The notes: generated by a model not told the origin, from the letters alone. A DNA stretch of 64,000 nt from Dyella mobilis (GCF_016904945.1 NZ_JADIKF010000040.1:1463806-1527805), one strand, 5' to 3'. Positions 28,135 to 37,606 are shown, counted from the stretch's first letter. Translations and numbers: made by a program.

Positions 28135-28745
28135 CAACCTTCCGCATTTCGCGTCGGCCTGACCCGGAATGCCACGCTGATTCGCGGCCCCACCGGATAC
28201 GGCAACTTGGGAATGCCGTGGTCGTAATGCAATTGCGCATTCCATCCCATCAGCAGCAGGCTGCCGGCTTCCAGTTCCAGTTCCGTTTTCAGATGCGGCG
28301 GCTTCTTGCGACGAATGATCATGGTTCGCGTTGCGCCCAGCGACAGCAGGGCAATCGGCTGGTGCGGCACCAGTTCGTGCAGCTTGTCGTTGTGCGGCGC
28401 CACGCTGTCATGCTCGTCGCGGTAGAAATTCAGGCCGATGCTGTTGAAGGGGGCATCGACGTGCTGCCTGACGAAGGCCAGTACGTGGCGCAGCACTTCC
28501 GGCAACGCAGGATCGGAGACGCTGTAATGACCATGCAGGCGCGGCACGCCTACCAGCCGCTCGTACATCATGCGCGAGCTTTCGTGCCAACGGCCCTGCT
28601 CACGCAAGGTTTCGAACCACGTTGCGGCCAGCGATGGCGGCACGATATCCGGTTGGTAAGTGATGGGTCCGGTGATGTCGTCGGCAATCCTTTGCACATC
28701 GCGTTCAAAAAGTAGCGTTTGCATGACGTGTGTACCGGTGTGCAT
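28131..28745 (-). CDS. alkB: AlkB-like 2-oxoglutarate/Fe(II) dioxygenase
   Basis: Removes alkyl lesions from DNA or RNA bases by oxidative demethylation. The 204-residue product has the Fe(II) ligands in APHNDKLHEL (His and Asp) and HYDHGIPK (His), with the 2-oxoglutarate-binding Arg in RISVAFR. It resembles the AlkB2/AlkB-like group rather than E. coli AlkB itself. The ATG at 28745 overlaps the dnaE2 stop (TGATG); a second ATG at 28724 (MQTLLFERD) is an alternative start. As the last gene of the SOS mutagenesis operon it is expected to be damage-inducible. Confidence 0.88.
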   Translation of the reverse strand: MHTGTHVMQTLLFERDVQRIADDITGPITYQPDIVPPSLAATWFETLREQGRWHESSRMMYERLVGVPRLHGHYSVSDPALPEVLRHVLAFVRQHVDAPFNSIGLNFYRDEHDSVAPHNDKLHELVPHQPIALLSLGATRTMIIRRKKPPHLKTELELEAGSLLLMGWNAQLHYDHGIPKLPYPVGPRISVAFRVRPTRNAEGW

Positions 28746-31700
28746 CAATGAAAATCGCGCGAGCGCGCATCCAGGTCGGCCAGCAGACCGCTGAGATCGC
28801 ACAAGCGCCGGGCGATCAGATGGCTGACGCCATCGGCGGTCTCCCAGCGCCCTTCGACTGCCAGCAGCCGCGCTTCCAGATAAGGCCTGCGCTGGGTCTG
28901 CGCGACGTGGCTCCACACCACCACGTTTACGTGGCCGAACTCGTCTTCGATGGTCATGAAGGTGACGCCGCTCGCCGTTTGCGGCTGCTGCCGCTGGGTG
29001 ACCAGGCCTGCGATGCGCACCGGCGCGGTATGCGGCATCTTCTGCAGGCTGCGTGAATCGAGATAGCGGTCTGCGCGCAGGCGGCTACGCAGCAGACGCA
29101 ACGGGTGCGGCCCGAGACTCAAGCCGCTGTGCGCGTAATCGGCTTTCAGGTTTTCCACGGTCGTCGGCAGCGGCAGCACGATGTCCTGCTCGGCAGGACT
29201 GGTCCGGCCGAACAACGGCAGTTGCGCCTCCACGCCGGCGGTGAGCCATAGCGCGCGATGGCGATGGCCGGCCAGTCCGCGCAATGCGCCAGCGTCGGCC
29301 AGCAGATCCTGATGGCGTCGATCCAGCTCCGCACGCGTGCATAGATCGACGACATCGAGGAAGTCGCCGGTCGTGCGCGCCGTTGAAATACGCTCCGCCA
29401 CTTTCTCGCTGCAACCGCGCAGCTGGCGAAATCCCAGACGCAACGCCAGTCCCTTCGTGCTGCGCGCATCGGATTCCAGCGTGCAATCCAAGTCGCTGTA
29501 GCGCACATCCACCGGCAGTACACGAATGCCATGGCGCTGCGTGTCCTGCACGATCTGGCTGGGGCCGTAGAAGCCCATCGGCTGCGCATTGAGCAAGGCG
29601 CAAGCGAACATGGCTGGTTCGTGACATTTCAGCCAGCTGCTTGCATAGGCGATATTGGCGAAGCTGGCGGCGTGGCTTTCGGGGAAGCCGTAGCTGCCGA
29701 AGCCTTTTATCTGGTTGAAGATCTGCTCGGCGAATTCGCGCGTGTAGCTGTTTTCCAACATGCCATTGATGAATTTCTCATAGTGCTTTTCCATGCCGCC
29801 GTGACGTTTCCATGCCCCCATGGCCCGGCGCAGTTGATCCGCTTCGCCCGGCGTATAGCCAGCCGCAACCATGGCAAGCTTCATCACCTGCTCCTGAAAC
29901 AGCGGCACGCCTTTGGTACGTTCGAGCACCGGCTCCAGCGCTTTCGAAGGATAGACAACAGGTTCTTCGCCACGCCGGCGCCGTAAATAAGGGTGCACCA
30001 TGTCGCCCTGGATCGGACCTGGGCGCACGATGGCAATTTGAATGACCAGATCGTAATAACTGGCCGGCTTCAGACGCGGCAACATCGCCATCTGCGCCCG
30101 GCTTTCGATCTGGAACACGCCGATGGTGTCGGCACGCTGGATCATCGCGTAGGTGTCTTTGTCGTCCGACTCTATCGTGGCGATGCTCATCGACGTGCCA
30201 CGATAATGCTTCACCATATCGAAGCATTTGCGCAGACAGGTCAGCATGCCCAGCGCAAGGCAATCGACCTTGAGCAACCCCATCCGATCCAGGTCATCCT
30301 TGTCCCACTGGATGATGGTGCGGTCGGCCATGGTGGCGTTCTCCACCGGCACCAGCTCGTGCAGCGGCGCGTCGTGAATCACGAAACCGCCCACGTGCTG
30401 GCTCAAATGACGGGGTTTGCCGCGCAATTGCTCGGTCAGTACCAGGATCTGGCGTATGACCGGCGCATCGGGATCGAAACCTTGCTCGCGCAGCCGCGCG
30501 CCCAGGGAGGCATCTCCAAGCCGGAAGAAACAGCGGCCAAGCTTGTCGATCTGGTCTTCCGGCAAGCCCAATACCTTGGCGACATCGCGCACAGCGCTTT
30601 TGGAGCGATAGCTGATGACCGTTGCGGCGATGGCCGCGCGTTCGCGCCCGTACTTTTTATAGACGTACTGGATAACCTCTTCACGGCGTTCGTGTTCGAA
30701 GTCGACGTCGATATCCGGCGGCTCATCGCGCTCTACGGAGATGAAGCGCTCCACCAGCAGTTCCACCTTGCCCGGATCGGCATCCGTCACCCCCAATGCA
30801 AAGCACACAATGGAGTTCGCCGCGGAACCGCGTCCCTGGCAAAGAATGTGCTGGCTTCGCGCATAACGCACGATGTCGTGCACGGTGAGGAAAAATGCCT
30901 CATAGGCCTTCTTCTCAATCAGACGCAGTTCGTGCTCGATCTTTGGACTGATGTGATCGGGAACACCGTCCGGCCACCGCCACGCCGAACCTTCAGCCAC
31001 CAGATGACGCAGCCATTGCATGGCCGTGTAACCCTCCGGCACCAGTTCTTTCGGATATTGGTACTGAAGTTCTTTCAGGTTGAACGTGCAGCGCCTGGCG
31101 ATGCGCACGCTTTCGTCCAGCAGTGCCTTGGGATAAATCTTTTCCAGCACCGCGCGCTGCCGCAGGTGCCGTTCGCCGTTACGGAACAAAACGTCGCCAG
31201 CGTCGGCCATCGTCGCATGGTGACGGATCGCCGTCATCACGTGCTGCAAAGGGAGACAGGCACGCACGTGCATGTGCACGTCGCCGCTGGCCACCAGCGG
31301 CAACTGCAAGACATTTCCCAAGGTTTCGAGTTCAGCGAGACGGCCCTCGTCATCGCCATCGCAATGCAACTCCACCGCCAGCCAGGCACAATCACCAAAT
31401 AGCTGCTTTACCCATTCGCCATGCTCGCGATCCGGCTCCCGTCCGGGTATCCACAGCGCCAGCGCACCCGGCATGCCAGCGGCCACGTCCGCCCGGGTGA
31501 GGTAATAGGTGCCCTTTTCCGAAGCCCTGCGGCCCTGGGTGATAAGGCGGCAGATTGCGACATAGCCTCGTTTGTTTTCCGCCAGCAAGACCAGTTTCGG
31601 CCCATCCGCCAACTGGATTTCCGTCCCCACGATCAGCGGCACTTCCACGTCGCCGGAAGCTTCCCAGGCACGCACGATGCCTGCAAGCGAACATTCGTCG

Positions 31701-31819
31701 GTGATCGCCAACGCGGCGTAGCCACAGTCGCGGGCACGCTCGAACAGTTCGCGCGCACTGGATGCGCCGCGTTGGAAGGAAAAATCGGAGAGACAATGCA
31801 GTTCGGCGTATTCGCTCAT
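28745..31819 (-). CDS. dnaE2: error-prone DNA polymerase DnaE2 (ImuC)
   Basis: C-family polymerase that performs damage-induced mutagenic translesion synthesis with ImuA and ImuB. It is 1024 residues, shorter than replicative DnaE, as expected. An N-terminal PHP domain (HCLSDFSFQRGASSARELF) is followed by the polymerase core with active-site acidic residues in PDIDVDFEHER, then the helix-hairpin-helix region and an OB fold (VRIAGLVTQRQQ). A clamp-binding-like QLPLFG lies at residues 866-871. The start ATG overlaps the imuB stop (ATGA). Confidence 0.96.
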   Translation of the reverse strand: MSEYAELHCLSDFSFQRGASSARELFERARDCGYAALAITDECSLAGIVRAWEASGDVEVPLIVGTEIQLADGPKLVLLAENKRGYVAICRLITQGRRASEKGTYYLTRADVAAGMPGALALWIPGREPDREHGEWVKQLFGDCAWLAVELHCDGDDEGRLAELETLGNVLQLPLVASGDVHMHVRACLPLQHVMTAIRHHATMADAGDVLFRNGERHLRQRAVLEKIYPKALLDESVRIARRCTFNLKELQYQYPKELVPEGYTAMQWLRHLVAEGSAWRWPDGVPDHISPKIEHELRLIEKKAYEAFFLTVHDIVRYARSQHILCQGRGSAANSIVCFALGVTDADPGKVELLVERFISVERDEPPDIDVDFEHERREEVIQYVYKKYGRERAAIAATVISYRSKSAVRDVAKVLGLPEDQIDKLGRCFFRLGDASLGARLREQGFDPDAPVIRQILVLTEQLRGKPRHLSQHVGGFVIHDAPLHELVPVENATMADRTIIQWDKDDLDRMGLLKVDCLALGMLTCLRKCFDMVKHYRGTSMSIATIESDDKDTYAMIQRADTIGVFQIESRAQMAMLPRLKPASYYDLVIQIAIVRPGPIQGDMVHPYLRRRRGEEPVVYPSKALEPVLERTKGVPLFQEQVMKLAMVAAGYTPGEADQLRRAMGAWKRHGGMEKHYEKFINGMLENSYTREFAEQIFNQIKGFGSYGFPESHAASFANIAYASSWLKCHEPAMFACALLNAQPMGFYGPSQIVQDTQRHGIRVLPVDVRYSDLDCTLESDARSTKGLALRLGFRQLRGCSEKVAERISTARTTGDFLDVVDLCTRAELDRRHQDLLADAGALRGLAGHRHRALWLTAGVEAQLPLFGRTSPAEQDIVLPLPTTVENLKADYAHSGLSLGPHPLRLLRSRLRADRYLDSRSLQKMPHTAPVRIAGLVTQRQQPQTASGVTFMTIEDEFGHVNVVVWSHVAQTQRRPYLEARLLAVEGRWETADGVSHLIARRLCDLSGLLADLDARSRDFH

Positions 31820-33216
31820 GCGAACCACCCTTGCAGCATCCAGCCGCCCTGCTCGCCCGCCGCGCAGAACACCCAGGCGCGTTGCCCTTGCGCCGTTTCG
31901 ACGACGTAGTAATCGCGGCGCATGGGATCGCTGTCCCACCAGCCGGTTTCCATGCGCTCGGGACCGGCCAGTATCTGCATGGGGCCGCGCCACGGAATGG
32001 GGCGCTTCAGCAGCCAGGTGGGGCGTGCACGCGGCTCGACGAAGTCCTGGCTATGAGTATCGAGGCGCTGCGAATGTTCGGGACGCGGGTCGATGGTGGT
32101 GCCCAGGCGGTACACGGCACGATCGCCCAGCCGCGCGCGCAGGCGTTCGCGCAGTTGCTCGAAGGACAAGGCGTTGGCGGGACGTTCGTCGAACAGGTCG
32201 CGGCCAGCAGGCACGAAGCCGGGAAGATCGTCGGCGATCAAACGCAATGCCAATACCGGCGATGACAATTGCACCCGTTCCAGCCGGCCACGCGCCGCAT
32301 CGAACAGTACATCGGCGCTACGTTCCGGCGAAAGCATGCCTACCGGCACGTCGGTGGCTTCGGCATCGCGATGTTCCAGCCGCAATACGAAACGCTGCAC
32401 GCCGCCGTCGCGCCCTGAAAGATAAGCCGCCAGGTCAGTCGTCATGCGCTTGAGCGGAAACATCAGCGCCGCGACATTTTCCACTTCGTGCGACAGCTCA
32501 AAGCGCCAATCCACGGCATCGGGCGGCAGGTACAGATCGAGTCCAGCGGGACGCTCCCCGCTCAGGCGATCCATGGCTTGCAGCAGTTCTGCGCCAAATC
32601 GGCGCTGCAGGCCATCGCGCGGCATGCGCAGCAGTTGCCCGAGGCGGCGCACACCCATGCGCGGCAACGCGTCCACCGCACTTGCAGGCAGGCGACTCCT
32701 GGACAGCGGCACATCATCCAATGCGCGTTGCAGCGCCTCTTGCGTGAAAACCGCCAGCCCCTCGCCAATACCCGCCAGCACATACGCACCATGCGGTGTG
32801 GGTGCGGCTGCCACGTGATGGCGAAAACCCAGGGCGGTGAAATCGTGGCGCAGGTAACGTTCCATCTCGGCCCATGCGCCAAACAGGCTGCGGCTCTTGC
32901 TGACTTCCAACACGATCGCATGCGGCAGCAAAGCCACCTGCGAGCTGTAGCGATACGCCACGCCGGCCAGGAATTGTTGCCAGCGCGCGACCGACGAGGG
33001 GTCGTAAGGGATCGCTTCGAATTGCGCCAGCAAGGCTTGCGCGGCAGTCAGGCGTTGCCCGATATACAGGCCCGCATCGCGAGCTGACGCATTGGCGGCG
33101 ACGATGCTGCGTGCATTCGCCGCACCGTCCACCAGCACCAGCGGGCTGTCATCGGCGCGACGGCGAAGGACGCCATCCAGCGCCAATTGCGGCAAGAGCA
33201 GACAGGCCCACAGCAT
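31816..33216 (-). CDS. imuB: ImuB, inactive Y-family polymerase-like protein
   Basis: Adaptor of the ImuA-ImuB-DnaE2 mutasome, derived from a Y-family polymerase but non-catalytic. In the 466-residue product the catalytic acidic residues are missing: the N-terminus begins MLWACLLLPQLALDG rather than the HVDMDAF of DinB, and the SLDEA region is replaced by VLEVSKSRSLFG. The fingers and little-finger pattern (ARSIVAANASARDAGL) is otherwise recognisable. A degenerate clamp-motif candidate GRDLFD lies in the C-terminal third. It starts 9 nt after imuA and overlaps dnaE2. Confidence 0.95.
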   Translation of the reverse strand: MLWACLLLPQLALDGVLRRRADDSPLVLVDGAANARSIVAANASARDAGLYIGQRLTAAQALLAQFEAIPYDPSSVARWQQFLAGVAYRYSSQVALLPHAIVLEVSKSRSLFGAWAEMERYLRHDFTALGFRHHVAAAPTPHGAYVLAGIGEGLAVFTQEALQRALDDVPLSRSRLPASAVDALPRMGVRRLGQLLRMPRDGLQRRFGAELLQAMDRLSGERPAGLDLYLPPDAVDWRFELSHEVENVAALMFPLKRMTTDLAAYLSGRDGGVQRFVLRLEHRDAEATDVPVGMLSPERSADVLFDAARGRLERVQLSSPVLALRLIADDLPGFVPAGRDLFDERPANALSFEQLRERLRARLGDRAVYRLGTTIDPRPEHSQRLDTHSQDFVEPRARPTWLLKRPIPWRGPMQILAGPERMETGWWDSDPMRRDYYVVETAQGQRAWVFCAAGEQGGWMLQGWFA

Positions 33217-33225
33217 CGCCCGACC

Positions 33226-33981
33226 TCACGCTTCTGACTGCTTGGAGTCCACCCAATGCCTCTGCAGGTAATTCCCGCGAGGGCCGGCATCGGCAGCGCC
33301 ATGCACACGCTGATGAACCGCGTGCATGGCCGCTGCCATCTGCCGGCCCTCGCCGGAAAACCTTTGAACGTGCCCGAGCGGAATCGCCTGCGTCGGCGGA
33401 TTGCCGCCGCGGCATTTGCGCACCCGGATGAGCGTATTCGGCGCGCCATCCAATTCCAGCCGCAGCGATGCCGGTGACGCATTCGTCAGATGCTTGCGGT
33501 CGCGAATGACGAAGGCGAGTGCACGACCGGTGTCGGCAGCGACTTGCAGGCGACGCAGGCTGCGATCATCTGCCTGCTGCGGCCACGTCAGCACGGCGGC
33601 GCAACTGCCCGAGCGCAGGCATTGCTCGGCCGCCCACAGCACGTGCTTTTCTTCCGTGTCGACGATTTCCAGTTGCTGCAGATCCACGCCACGTTGACGC
33701 CATCCCATCGCACACGGTGCATAAGGAGGCGCGATCAGCACAACGGGACGGTGCCCTTTTGTCAGCCGCGCCAGCGTCGGCAGCAACAGGCGCAATTCGC
33801 CGACGCCATCGGCCGGCAGCAGGATTTCTGTCAGCGCTGCATTCGGCCAGCCACGTGTCGGCAATGCCGCATCGAGCGCCGCGCAGCCGGTCGGCTGCTC
33901 GCCGTCGGCCAGCGGCGCGGCGTGACCGCGCCAGACCTGGCGCGCGTCCAGCAGGTTCGAGAGGGCGACTACCGCGCCCAT
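33226..33981 (-). CDS. imuA: ImuA, RecA-like translesion synthesis accessory protein
   Basis: A 251-residue protein of the ImuA (SulA/RecA-like) family that partners ImuB and DnaE2. It matches family features such as TGCAALDAALPTRGWPNAALTEIL near residue 30 and VVLIAPPYAPCAMGW, and ALAFVIRD further on. The P-loop is poor, as in other ImuA proteins, so ATP binding is doubtful. The ATG at 33981 overlaps the lexA stop (TGATG), giving translational coupling to its repressor. Confidence 0.93.
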   Translation of the reverse strand: MGAVVALSNLLDARQVWRGHAAPLADGEQPTGCAALDAALPTRGWPNAALTEILLPADGVGELRLLLPTLARLTKGHRPVVLIAPPYAPCAMGWRQRGVDLQQLEIVDTEEKHVLWAAEQCLRSGSCAAVLTWPQQADDRSLRRLQVAADTGRALAFVIRDRKHLTNASPASLRLELDGAPNTLIRVRKCRGGNPPTQAIPLGHVQRFSGEGRQMAAAMHAVHQRVHGAADAGPRGNYLQRHWVDSKQSEA

Positions 33982-34601
33982 CAGCTGCCTCTTACCAAGC
34001 CTGCAAACAAGCCTTCGATGGCGAAGTCTTCGGTGGGATCCGGATCGATCGGTTGATAGCCGGGGCTGTTGGGCAGCAGGCGAATCACATCGCCCTGCCA
34101 GTACAGGCGCTTGATGGTGAAACGCTCGCCCTCCACGCGCGCCGCGACGACTTGTCCATGGCGCGCTACTGGCGTGGCATGCACGGCCACCAGATCGCCA
34201 TCGAGAATGCCTTCGTCGCGCATCGAGTCGCCGATCACGCGCACCAGGTAATCCGGCTTGAGGCGGAACAGCCAACGCGAGACGTGCAAGCTGCGCTCCA
34301 CCCGCGACTCGGAGAAGATCGGTTCGCCTGCGGCAATGCGGCCGATCAACGGCAGCTCCAGCGTGTCCGAAGCCAGCGGATCGATCTCTTTCACCAGGCG
34401 GATGCCGCGGGTGCGGTTGGGCTCGATCACCAATCGGCCCTTCGCCTCCAGCGAACGCACGTGCTTGAGCACCGCGCTCACATTCGGCAGCCCCATGGCC
34501 TGGCCGATTTCTTCCAAGGTGGGCGCCTCGCCGTCGCGCTCTGTGCGCTCCCGGATAAAGGCGAGGATGTTGGACTGGCGGCTGGTGAGCTGAAGGGTCA
34601 T
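33981..34601 (-). CDS. lexA: LexA-type SOS repressor
   Basis: Self-cleaving repressor of DNA damage genes. The 206-residue product has an N-terminal winged helix (LTSRQSNILAFIRE, LPNVSAVLKHVRSLEAKG) and a C-terminal protease-fold domain. The cleavage site is Ala91-Gly92, the catalytic pair is Ser126 (GDSM) and Lys164. It is the first gene of the imuAB-dnaE2 operon, which corresponds to the LexA2 type known from Xanthomonads and Pseudomonads, often a second LexA in the genome. I chose the ATG at 34601; a longer frame to 34646 would run through the operator. Confidence 0.95.
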   Translation of the reverse strand: MTLQLTSRQSNILAFIRERTERDGEAPTLEEIGQAMGLPNVSAVLKHVRSLEAKGRLVIEPNRTRGIRLVKEIDPLASDTLELPLIGRIAAGEPIFSESRVERSLHVSRWLFRLKPDYLVRVIGDSMRDEGILDGDLVAVHATPVARHGQVVAARVEGERFTIKRLYWQGDVIRLLPNSPGYQPIDPDPTEDFAIEGLFAGLVRGS

Positions 34602-34608
34602 GGCCAGT

Positions 34609-34637
34609 CTATTTTTCACCTTTTTGGGTGAAAATAG
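34609..34637. promoter_or_regulatory. palindromic operator upstream of lexA
   Basis: The arms CTATTTTTCACC and GGTGAAAATAG flank a 6-nt spacer; the perfect core is TTTTCACC-N6-GGTGAAAA (34613-34620 and 34627-34634). It ends 8 nt before the lexA start codon. Position and symmetry suggest the LexA autoregulatory site controlling the whole mutagenesis operon. It does not resemble the E. coli CTG-N10-CAG box, so it would define a different SOS motif. Confidence 0.65.
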
Positions 34638-34693
34638 AAGATCCACCCGTGCATTGGAACTAGCGTAGAATAATCAATGCTTTAGCGTACTAA

Positions 34694-37606
34694 CTACGAG
34701 CGGGCGACGGCATCCGCCGGCGGCACCTCACCCACCACCACGCGATTGCGGCCACCGGACTTGGCGCGATAGAGCGCCGCATCGGCGCGCCGGACCAGAT
34801 CCACCCCCACGCGATCCCGCGGGTCCAGCCAGGTCACGCCGACGGAACAGGTCATCGACAAGAGCAGACCCTCGATATCGAGAGGATGGTTGGCAATGGC
34901 CAGGCGGAAGGCTTCGAAAGGCGCCAGATCGCCCGGCTGCATGCCCGGCAACACGACCAGGAATTCTTCTCCGCCACAGCGGCCGAGCGTGGCGGTAGCC
35001 GGCAGCACCTTGCACAGATACGAGGTGATTTTGACCAGCACCGCGTCGCCGGCCAGATGGCCGTGACGATCGTTGATGTGCTTGAAGTGGTCGAGGTCGA
35101 TCAACGCCACGGCCAGCGGTTGAGCGCACTCCTGTGCGTGGGCAAAGGCCTTGGCAAGCGTGTCGAAGATGCGGGCTCGATTGGGTAGACCGGTCAGCGT
35201 GTCGTGATTGGCCTGATGCCACAACGCGGCACGCGCTTCTTCCAATGCTTTCTTGTCCACTTCCAGTTCGTGCGTGCGCTGCGCCACCAATTGCTCGAGC
35301 TTGCGCGCCTTGACGTGCAAATGCCGCGTGCGCAGCAGCCAGGTCAACGTGATGCCCAGCACGAGCAACAGGCATCCGCCGACGATCGCCGGCGTACGCC
35401 GCCACCACGGCGGCACGATGCTCAACGGCAATGATGCGACGGGCGACAACTGCCCGCTGTCCGGATCGTACGCGGCCACCTCGAACACGAAATCGCCGGG
35501 CGGGAGCGGCGGATAGTCGATCTGCGATCGGCTCGAACTCATCCACTGCTGCTCCAGTCCACGCAACCGATAGCGGAATTGCAGCGTGCTGCGCGTCGGT
35601 GCGCCCACCGTGGCAACGTGCACGGTCAGCGCTTGCTCCGGCGAAAAATCGAAGCGATAGCTGGATGCCGGCGCCCGCGCTGCGCCGCCAAGACTCAGTT
35701 CGCTGATGACCACGCGCAACGATTCGGAGGTGGTCAGCGAATCCGGATGCAGGATGTGGGAAATGCCACTGCTGGTCCCCACCCAGATCGAACCGTCCGG
35801 ATCTTCCAGGAACGCCCCTTCCGTGACGTCGTCCCAGATCAAGCCGTCGTCTTCGGTCAGGTGACGCCAATGCTTGCCGTTGAAAAACTCCACGCCGTCG
35901 CTGCCGCCGATCCACAGCCAGCCGCGTCGATCGTGCCGGATGAAATAGATGCGCGAGTTATCCAGAAACGGATTGTCGACACGCTGCACGTGCATGCTGT
36001 CGCCATCCGTGATGTGCCCCTGCCACAAGCCGTCGAAGGTGCCGGCCAGGTAAAAATCGCCATCTGAAAGAATATCCAGATCCAGATAACTGCCATCCGA
36101 TGGCGTACCCACGACGTGCACCCGCTCCCAGCGGCCGTGATCGAAGCGAAACACCCCGGCATCGCCCACGGCCCAGATCCGGCCTTGCGCATCTTCTTTT
36201 GCGGCAAAGAAAACACTGTCGGGAATCACGCCCTCGCCGGCGCGCTGCACTGCACGGCCGTCGTAAACGTACACGCCGTGCTCAGTACAAAACCACGTGC
36301 GCCCTTGGCTATCGAAAAACGCACCGTGCGCATAAGCGGGCGAATGCGCCAACTCTTCCGTGCTTCCGTCACTGGCGCGATAGCGCAGCAACTCGCCCGA
36401 ATAATAAACAGCCAGCACATCGCCGTTGGGCAATGCATGCAACGCGATCGTTTCCTGCGCTTGCGGCGGCGCCTTCAGAGGCCAACGCTCCAGGCGCTTG
36501 GCGCCGGGCTTCAGCACACTGCCGCCCAGTTCATCGCCCACCCACAAGCTGCCGTCGCTGGCGCGCGCGAGCGACCAGGTAGGACTGCTGTCCAGGCCCT
36601 GCGCGATCTGCCAGCTCTGGATCTGGTCGTAGCCACGCCACTGCAGCACGCCACGCCCGTAAGTAGCGATCCACAACACGTGGTCGCGGTCATACAGGAG
36701 CGCATTGATGCCGATGTCGGGCAGGCTGTTGCCGGCGTTGAAGTTGCTCCAGTTGCGACCATCCCAACGAGCCAGGCCATCGTTGGAACGGGTGAGCAGG
36801 CGCCCCTGGCCATCCTCGACCATGTCCAGGTAGGCCGTCGCGACGCGTGCGCCGGGCAGGTCGTGATTGGTAAATACGCGAGCACCAGGCGCCAGCGCGC
36901 GAATGTAGAAAGGACTGCGCACCCACAAGCTGCCGTCGCGCGTACGCAGATAAGAGGTCCACGTATCCGGCGGAATGCCCTGCTGCCCGCCCCACACCTG
37001 TACGTGGTCGCCCGTCAGCTGGCAAAGGGATTTGCCGCAGCCAAACCACAGCACGCGCCCATCGGCGAATACGCTGGTGATGTCGGCAAGCACCGGCATC
37101 GCGCGCACGTCGGCATCATCGAAACGCAAACGCTCGCGCCAACCTTTTCCTGCCGGCTCGATCACCCACAGCCGATGCTCGCTTACGGCATATAGACGGC
37201 CATCCTGGTCGGCAAGCATGACGCCCGCGTCGATCTGCAGCGAATGCGCCGGAGCGGCAACCGGCGCGAAACGTTCGCCATCGCCCACGTAGAGCCCCGT
37301 ACTCGTGCCCACCCACAGCCGGCCCGAGCCATCCTGATGCAAGGCGGTAATGAAACTGGCCTGCAAGCCATTGGCAGCGCCGATGCGCTGAAACACGCGG
37401 CCATCGAAGCGATACAGCCCGTACTCCGTGCAGACGTAGACGAAACCCTGGCGATCTTGCAGCAGGCAATTGTCTTCAAGGCTCCCCAGACCTTGCGCCT
37501 GGGTAAAAGAAGCAAGACTGGCTGCCTGCCCACGAGCGGGCGGCGCCAAACCCAGCCAGGCCAGCGCAACGAGCACGACCACCAGGGCGCGCCAGCAATG
37601 CCGCAC
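34694..37606 (-). CDS. diguanylate cyclase with two-component-regulator propeller sensor
   Basis: Makes cyclic di-GMP in response to an extracytoplasmic signal. From the GTG at 37606 it is 970 residues: signal (VRHCWRALVVVLVALAWLGL), about 600 residues of Reg_prop beta-propeller repeats recognisable by DGSGRLWVGTSTGL, a Y_Y_Y domain (FRYRLRGLEQQW), a membrane helix (IVGGCLLLVLGITLTWLL), a coiled coil and a C-terminal GGDEF domain with GGEEF at about residues 878-882. The inhibitory RxxD site before GGEEF is missing. The start is uncertain; the frame stays open further upstream. It is monocistronic. Confidence 0.88.
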   Translation of the reverse strand: MRHCWRALVVVLVALAWLGLAPPARGQAASLASFTQAQGLGSLEDNCLLQDRQGFVYVCTEYGLYRFDGRVFQRIGAANGLQASFITALHQDGSGRLWVGTSTGLYVGDGERFAPVAAPAHSLQIDAGVMLADQDGRLYAVSEHRLWVIEPAGKGWRERLRFDDADVRAMPVLADITSVFADGRVLWFGCGKSLCQLTGDHVQVWGGQQGIPPDTWTSYLRTRDGSLWVRSPFYIRALAPGARVFTNHDLPGARVATAYLDMVEDGQGRLLTRSNDGLARWDGRNWSNFNAGNSLPDIGINALLYDRDHVLWIATYGRGVLQWRGYDQIQSWQIAQGLDSSPTWSLARASDGSLWVGDELGGSVLKPGAKRLERWPLKAPPQAQETIALHALPNGDVLAVYYSGELLRYRASDGSTEELAHSPAYAHGAFFDSQGRTWFCTEHGVYVYDGRAVQRAGEGVIPDSVFFAAKEDAQGRIWAVGDAGVFRFDHGRWERVHVVGTPSDGSYLDLDILSDGDFYLAGTFDGLWQGHITDGDSMHVQRVDNPFLDNSRIYFIRHDRRGWLWIGGSDGVEFFNGKHWRHLTEDDGLIWDDVTEGAFLEDPDGSIWVGTSSGISHILHPDSLTTSESLRVVISELSLGGAARAPASSYRFDFSPEQALTVHVATVGAPTRSTLQFRYRLRGLEQQWMSSSRSQIDYPPLPPGDFVFEVAAYDPDSGQLSPVASLPLSIVPPWWRRTPAIVGGCLLLVLGITLTWLLRTRHLHVKARKLEQLVAQRTHELEVDKKALEEARAALWHQANHDTLTGLPNRARIFDTLAKAFAHAQECAQPLAVALIDLDHFKHINDRHGHLAGDAVLVKITSYLCKVLPATATLGRCGGEEFLVVLPGMQPGDLAPFEAFRLAIANHPLDIEGLLLSMTCSVGVTWLDPRDRVGVDLVRRADAALYRAKSGGRNRVVVGEVPPADAVARS

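Noticed and set aside
36116..37195. Rightward frame of 359 codons opposite the diguanylate cyclase
   Set aside because: It is antisense to the Reg_prop repeats and has no independent features.
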